From assembly GCA_008711295.1 (NCBI GenBank), contig VUYV01000191.1:1220540-1284539 (forward strand): a stretch of 64,000 nucleotides of DNA. The letters are read 5' to 3'. Shown piece after piece: positions 58,880-64,000 of the stretch (positions are counted from its first letter, which is position 1; each line of letters opens with the position of its first letter). Made by a program: the position numbers and the translations under genes. The notes beneath the pieces were generated by a model. That model saw nothing but the letters and a program-made list of their open reading frames with translations. It was not told the origin of the DNA and did not search any database. This stretch comes from Anarhynchus alexandrinus (Eukaryota; Chordata; Aves; Charadriiformes; Charadriidae).

Positions 58880-61092
58880 GTAAGTGTTTATCTATGTGTT
58901 ATAAATTCTTTTTTTTAAATTAAGAAGTTTCTTATAAGTCTTTGTGATGTTTACTCTAAATGTGTCCTGGAAAGCCATTGTGGCTGCAGCTACGGCCGAC
59001 GCTCAAACGCTGCAAGTGGGTTCTCGCAGTGGATCGGGTGGTTCTCCTTCAGAATATTTCGTGATCTTTCCCAAAAAGGAAAACCAAATCGGAGTGAAGG
59101 TATCCGTTGCAGTTGGCTGCATTGCTCAGTGCTTTCGTTGAATGCCATAACTGTGTTTATAAAATGGGGTTTTTTGAAGTTCTTAAGGTTATTAGATGTG
59201 AAAGTGGAAGAGTTACTATAACTGTACAAGAAGTTGTACTGTGTTTTAATGGGTAACGGGAAACCTGGAAAGAAGAAAGTTAATTAGAAGGAGAATGAGT
59301 GTCAGTGTTCTGAAAGACTAAATGAAGGTACAGAACTGGCTCGTGATGAGCTGTTTCGAGGTGATTGCATCTGATTTTTGCAGCCGGGGTTAAAAATAGC
59401 ACCGGACACTTGTCATCAGCAATCATTTAAAAATGCCTTCATTGTCTGTCATGAAGACATCATTCTTGATAGCTTTTAACAGTCTCCGTGCAGAACAACG
59501 CAATGTGACACTGCTGTGCACATTCAGACTTTATATGCTTTGTAAATGAATTTTAAACACATACCTGTGTACGATTGAATGTAAAAGTAAACGCATGCCA
59601 GCTGCTGTGTTTATCACCAAGGGATGGATTGGGGAAGCTCCTCTCCTTTATTAGCTTCCAGTTTGGCTTCAGCTTTCGTTAGACACTGAATAAGGGTGGT
59701 TGGAGGCAGACGGGCAGTCCGGCACGGAGAAGCAGAGTGGGATGGGTGTTTCTGGCCGCAGGACATCACAGCTTGGGGCAGCGGCTGGGCAAGATCATGA
59801 GTGTAAGCGCTGCAGTATTTGGAGGGGTCTGTAACAATCGGTGTCGTTACAAAACTGTATTATTAAGGCTATTTTTCTTATTTGTTTTTGAACTTAGTGT
59901 TAAGTCTCTACCTCTTTTCCTAAACTCATCTCTACCCGTGAGTCATCAAAACCAATTAAACTGATCTTCCACCTCCACAGGTTGTGGTACAATAGAGATA
60001 AAAATCAAATTAAATGTGTTTTTTTTTAAAGAGGTATACTGAGTATTCTTCAATCAACTTACCTTCAGCATGTTGATGTGTATATATAAACTGGTGCAGA
60101 TGTTGAACCAGTTGTTCACTATTCTTTTAAGTAAAGGAAGAGTCAGCGATCTGTGGGGGCGGAAATCAGCTTTAATTTGCAATGTGAAAATCTCGGGCTG
60201 ATGCGGGATGCAGCATCTTAGGAAACACTTCATCACCTTTCCCACATCGACTTCTTTTTATAGTTTGGTTTGGTTTTTTTTTTGGTAGACCTTCTTTATT
60301 TATTGCTAGTGGTCTGTTGTACTTGAAAGCAGCAGAGAACCTCTTCAGGATTCTGTATAAACATTTACATAAATGCAAACTGCATCTCTCCTGAGCATCA
60401 CAAACTTGTTTAAACTTGCTTCCTGGTGGCAGCGTGGTCTATGTGGGGAAAAATGGTCTTTGTGCATAATGTGAAACTTTTTGTTTGATTGTTTGTTTGT
60501 TTAATATGCTGGGGGCGCTCACGTTTTGTTTTTTAATTTGTGCAATTGAAATGAGCCTTGGGGTGTGTGGGGGCACAAAGACCTTCTATGACTGTGGTTG
60601 CTCAAGCAGTTGAGTCTCTTCCAAGGAAAACCTTGGACTTGCGGAAAAATCATTAGGAAGCGTTAGGCTTTCATTTTAGAGCTTGGTGGTAAACTGCGTT
60701 TCTGGTCGGTTGGTTCTTTTGTTTTGTGCTTCTCCTTGAATACCAGCTTTTATTTTTAACTGGATGATATGTTTGTCCCCACGTGGTATGATGTTGAGTC
60801 AAGGCGTATCACTTGCCTCTCCACTAGGCAGCGAAGAAATGTCAAAGAAGAAAATACCTGCTAGATATAGAGATGATAATTTGTTCCAACTTAGATAGAG
60901 GCAGGTGAATTTCAGGGTTTCGCAGGAGCTGCTTAAGAGACAGAATGTGATCTTGGATAGGAAGATACATTTTCAGCTTAATCACTTCCACTTCTATCAC
61001 TTGGATAAAAAGGGGAGGACTTTCCTAAACACGATGCTGAAAAGTGCTTGCTTCACTGTCATAAAGAAATTTGGGGTTTTGTTTGTTTGTTG
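58880..61092. other. No gene seen; spacer
   Basis: A plus frame at 58944-59141 follows the candidate exon and contains a CpG-bearing stretch (GCTACGGCCGACGCTCAAACG), but its peptide is unfamiliar. Other content is AT-rich with T-runs at 60019 and 60272. A TTTG run at 60481-60501 and another just before the minisatellite are the only further repeats. Confidence 0.35.
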
Positions 61093-61155
61093 TTTTTTTT
61101 TTCGGTTTTGGGGTTTTTTTTTTCGGTTTTGGGGTTTTTTTTTTCGGTTTTGGGG
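61093..61155. repeat. 21-bp T/G minisatellite, three exact units, cut by an N
   Basis: The unit is T10-C-GG-TTTT-GGGG, repeated exactly at 61093-61113, 61114-61134 and 61135-61155. The N at 61156 follows directly, so the array may be longer in reality. Each unit has a T10 tract (A10 on the other strand) and a GG-TTTT-GGGG pair of G runs. A (TTTG)n lead-in precedes it. The FFFRFWG peptide repeat read across it is only the translated repeat. Confidence 0.95.
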
Positions 61156-61156
61156 N

Positions 61157-63534
61157 GTTCTAATATCCAAGACACAGACTAAAATGATAGATAGCGAAGC
61201 AATTCTGTCCCCTTCTTAGTACATCGAGAGGCCCAAGCGTGGTTCGTCCTGAAAGCTCAGCTATTCTTATCCGTGTCGTTTGAGGACACCCTTTGAGGAT
61301 TGCTCCCCTCACTAGGGGCAACCTTTATTTGCATTTTCTGTGTTCAGCTATATTTCTTGCCTGTGTAGAAATACTCTATGACTTGAAGGAGACAAGGAAC
61401 AGCAGGGAGCCCATTATCTGACTGTCTCTTTAGACTACCATTCTTATGAACGCTCGTCGTTTCACTGGAGAAAGCTGATTAGTAGAAGGGATATTGCATT
61501 TGCAGTATGTTACACAGTGCTGTAAATAGGTGAGTTTGATTGAATTAGTAGGCTTACATTGAAAGATGAAGGGAAAGCAATAGATTATACTTGTAATCAT
61601 CTCTAAAAATAAGTGGGTTTAGAAGCTTTCTTCGAAGTTGATGTTCAATGGGAGTATAATATTTAAAAAGAAAAAAAGCTTTACATATTTGAATAGATGC
61701 AGTGAGTTCATCCCCTGAAAAGAGAAACATGCAAAGACAGAATTGGCACTGAAGGTGCCATCTACCACTGTTGCACTACGCAAGTAAAATTAATCAAGTG
61801 AACTTTTTATTTCTTTTTATATCTTCTGTGTTCTGGAGTTCTGGATGTTCTGATCTTTCAGAATAACACCAATGGCTGTTGTTGTAGGTTTTTTTAGGTA
61901 TATTTACCTGTTCCATTTGTGGTTTATTTTTGGCTTTTCCTCTCTCTAGTAGGTTATCTTTAGTAGAATGTGGAAGAGTTCTCCACATTCTCAGCTCATC
62001 CTGAATCGGAGGGGGAAAACTGCATTTTGTTCCTTTTTTGGATAGTACAGATTTGATTGCCGATAAGAAGTTACAAAGATTATTTCGCGTACGAAGAGCT
62101 AACACTGATGTATATCAAGGTGTTGAACACAAATGCACTTCTCCCTTGATTTTACATCTCTAAAACTCCAGGAAACTGGATAATCCATAAGTTGTTTTTT
62201 TTTTTTTCTATGGAACGCCGTTTCCCTCTGTCTTCCGGAGTCCCCCATCTATTTCTGGCACTTGCGTGGTTCAAAAGCCCGTTGTTACAGGTAGCCCGGG
62301 AGGGCAAAACCCCAGGACCTTAAAAGGACCACTGCCGTATTTAAATACAAACTTGGTAAATTATGGTAAATTAAGTCATTTTGGAGACATCACTTTTATT
62401 TTACTTTCAGATGTAAAATAATTAGTGTACTCCCATTCACATAGATGAGACTTTTGTAGAGCAATAACTGAAAAAGAGCCTGTCATGCTATTCAGCCAGA
62501 TGAGCTTTGAGATAAGCGCGCGATGCATGTGGATTTGGGGGTTTTAGCTATTTTTGCATAAAAGAAGCATTGTTAGCATGGAATCAAAATGATGATGATA
62601 GTCTGGGAGACATGCTTTCAAGGGTAACTTTCACAAATGAGGGTCATAACTAAAAGCTCTTCAACTAGCACAGAACACATTAAACTGGAAGAACAAACAA
62701 AAAGCTGGTGTTGGCAGATCAAAGAAAATGAAAGCATAAAAGATACTCTTAGAAGATCAGTTGGCCTAAATATCAGAATTGTAGTAATATCTTTTCTGTC
62801 TTATTATCCTCTGTTTTACCACTTTCATGTATACCTTGATTATTTTAGCCACTGGTATCGTTTCCTTCAAAAAGTTGCTCATTTGCTGGCTGGAATTTAA
62901 TGGGAATAGTGAGTGTTCAAGCTTACGCGAGGAGATTTCTATTCTTGTTCGAGAATAAAGTGTTATCAGTCTTGGGAGAATTAATTGAGTTCATGTTCTA
63001 ATGGGAATAAAATTTTTAGCTGATTCTCTTCTACTTTCTTCAGTTAAACTCTAGCAAAGGTAAACCAAACGCTGAGGACTGTGTTTGGCATGAACAAAAT
63101 GTACTTGTGTGCGTATGAATATATACACACATGGACTTTGGCGTATCACAGCTGTAGAAAGTGCGATAATATCCGCCTTTTTACCAATAGCGCACTTGTA
63201 CAGATCGGTCACAGCGTGCATTTTTGTGTCATCAGTAACTTAGAAGGTTTGCAGGTGGAGGTGCTTCTAGACTAGATAATGACCATCTATGGCCTGAAGA
63301 CTGAATTGCATCTGTCAACCCATAGGCGGTTCTTCACCTCCCCCTTTTTTTCTTGCGTGTTTTTTTTTTAACTGAAATCCTTTCAAATAGGGAGTGAGTG
63401 AGAGGCGAGATGAATTGTTCTTGCATATCTTTCTTTTGTAGCACGGCCTTTTTACTTTTCATTTGACTGAAAATAGGTCCGCTCTATAGGCGAAAGAGCC
63501 CCCTGTGTGAGCACTTCTCTCTCTTTTGGCGTTC
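61157..63534. other. No gene seen; AT-rich spacer
   Basis: No recognised gene or repeat family. The minus frame 61794-62105 (103 codons) and plus frame 62637-62900 (87 codons) contain no recognised domain. A T-run lies at 62194-62207. Confidence 0.35.
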
Positions 63535-63785
63535 TGATGAATAGACGTGTTTAGCCGCGCAACTGGCCTTCCGCACGCGGCTTGGGCTGGGTGCCAGCCG
63601 CCTCGTTAGGTACAAGTATCCCACGTAAGAGGGTTGTCCAGAGCTTTGATTACTACAGCTGCCCTTCTGCTCACATAGGAGACACGAGGAGTCAGGCTTG
63701 AGTTTTTCAAGTGCCTCTGAGAGCCTCTACGCCCGGGTCCTGACTGAAGAGGAGCCGCCGGTCGCTCTCCCGGCGAGGGAACCTT
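63535..63785. other. CpG-rich pocket near the right edge
   Basis: I count 17 CpG in 63541-63780, concentrated in AGCCGCGCAAC, CCGCACGCGGC, CGCCCGGG and GCCGCCGGTCGC. There is no recognisable coding frame. It could be a small CpG island of a promoter, possibly of something outside the window, or just a GC-richer patch. AT-rich sequence with an A16 run (about 63924-63939) follows. Confidence 0.4.
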
Positions 63786-64000
63786 CTCCTGATTAGGGGG
63801 AAATGAGCTGCTCTGCTAGAGGGAAATCTGTGTCAAATACTGAAGTGAAACGTAATTCATTTGGCTTTTTATCTTGAAATAAGATGAAATTAAGCTGCCA
63901 CAGAGCTTCTATATAGCAAATTTAAAAAAAAAAAAAAAATCCTGGTTGGTGACTAGAGTTTTAGTAGACATATATCAGGAGGAAAAAGCACTCGGTCTCT

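Noticed and set aside
60905..61219. 104-codon frame with FFFRFWG peptide repeats
   Set aside because: The repeat is the translated 21-bp minisatellite and the frame crosses an N.

Overview
This window looks like avian (bird) nuclear DNA from a gene-poor, AT-rich region, either intergenic or deep inside a large intron. The main evidence is repeat content. About a dozen segments are CR1 (chicken repeat 1) LINE fragments. The youngest copies share the CR1 3' end (an ACTCGATGATCTTCAAGG-type core) followed by the ATTCTATG tail typical of bird CR1s. I see no SINEs, L1s or retroviral genes, and I recognise no host protein-coding exon, rRNA, tRNA or snRNA. There are no operons or CRISPR arrays.

Layout. 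1-440: ancient CR1 reverse-transcriptase remnant, minus strand, running off the left edge. 440-5330: AT-rich DNA without genes, with a 29-bp tandem duplication. 5330-6490: minus-strand CR1 keeping the 5' half of ORF2 (endonuclease) but lacking the RT half. 6490-15470: AT-rich DNA with three minus-strand CR1 3' fragments (9748, 10699, 13085) and a duplicated stretch around a single N (14929). 15474-15705: plus-strand CR1 with an internal gap. 16.5-17.7 kb: GC-richer block of unknown nature. 18.3 kb: a CR1 tip. 18.4-30 kb: bare AT-rich DNA with one element-like patch (22.4 kb). 30.0-31.6 kb: an ancient CR1, a younger CR1 carrying an 80-N gap, and a segment ending in A14. 31.6-53 kb: mostly bare, with two regulatory-looking patches (37.6 and 41 kb), a purine-rich tract (39.1 kb), two minus-strand CR1 tips (43.7 and 47.8 kb), a 61-bp tandem duplication (45.8 kb), and GC/CpG-rich pockets (48.2-49.3 and 51.35-51.54 kb). 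53.08-53.89 kb: the best-preserved CR1 3' half. 54-64 kb: bare DNA with a splice-site-bounded 67-bp segment (58.8 kb), a 21-bp G/T minisatellite cut off by an N (61.1 kb), and a CpG-rich end (63.5 kb).

The genes do not work together here because the only recognisable coding matter is dead LINE sequence. Every CR1 copy is truncated, frameshifted or gapped. Open frames up to about 148 codons outside CR1 are near the length expected by chance over six frames of 64 kb, so they are not annotated as genes. Points most worth checking are assembly artefacts predicted by comparing CR1 copies, the interrupted minisatellite, possible target-site duplication at a CR1, the candidate noncoding exon and a few candidate conserved noncoding elements. 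I found no convincing new biological system.
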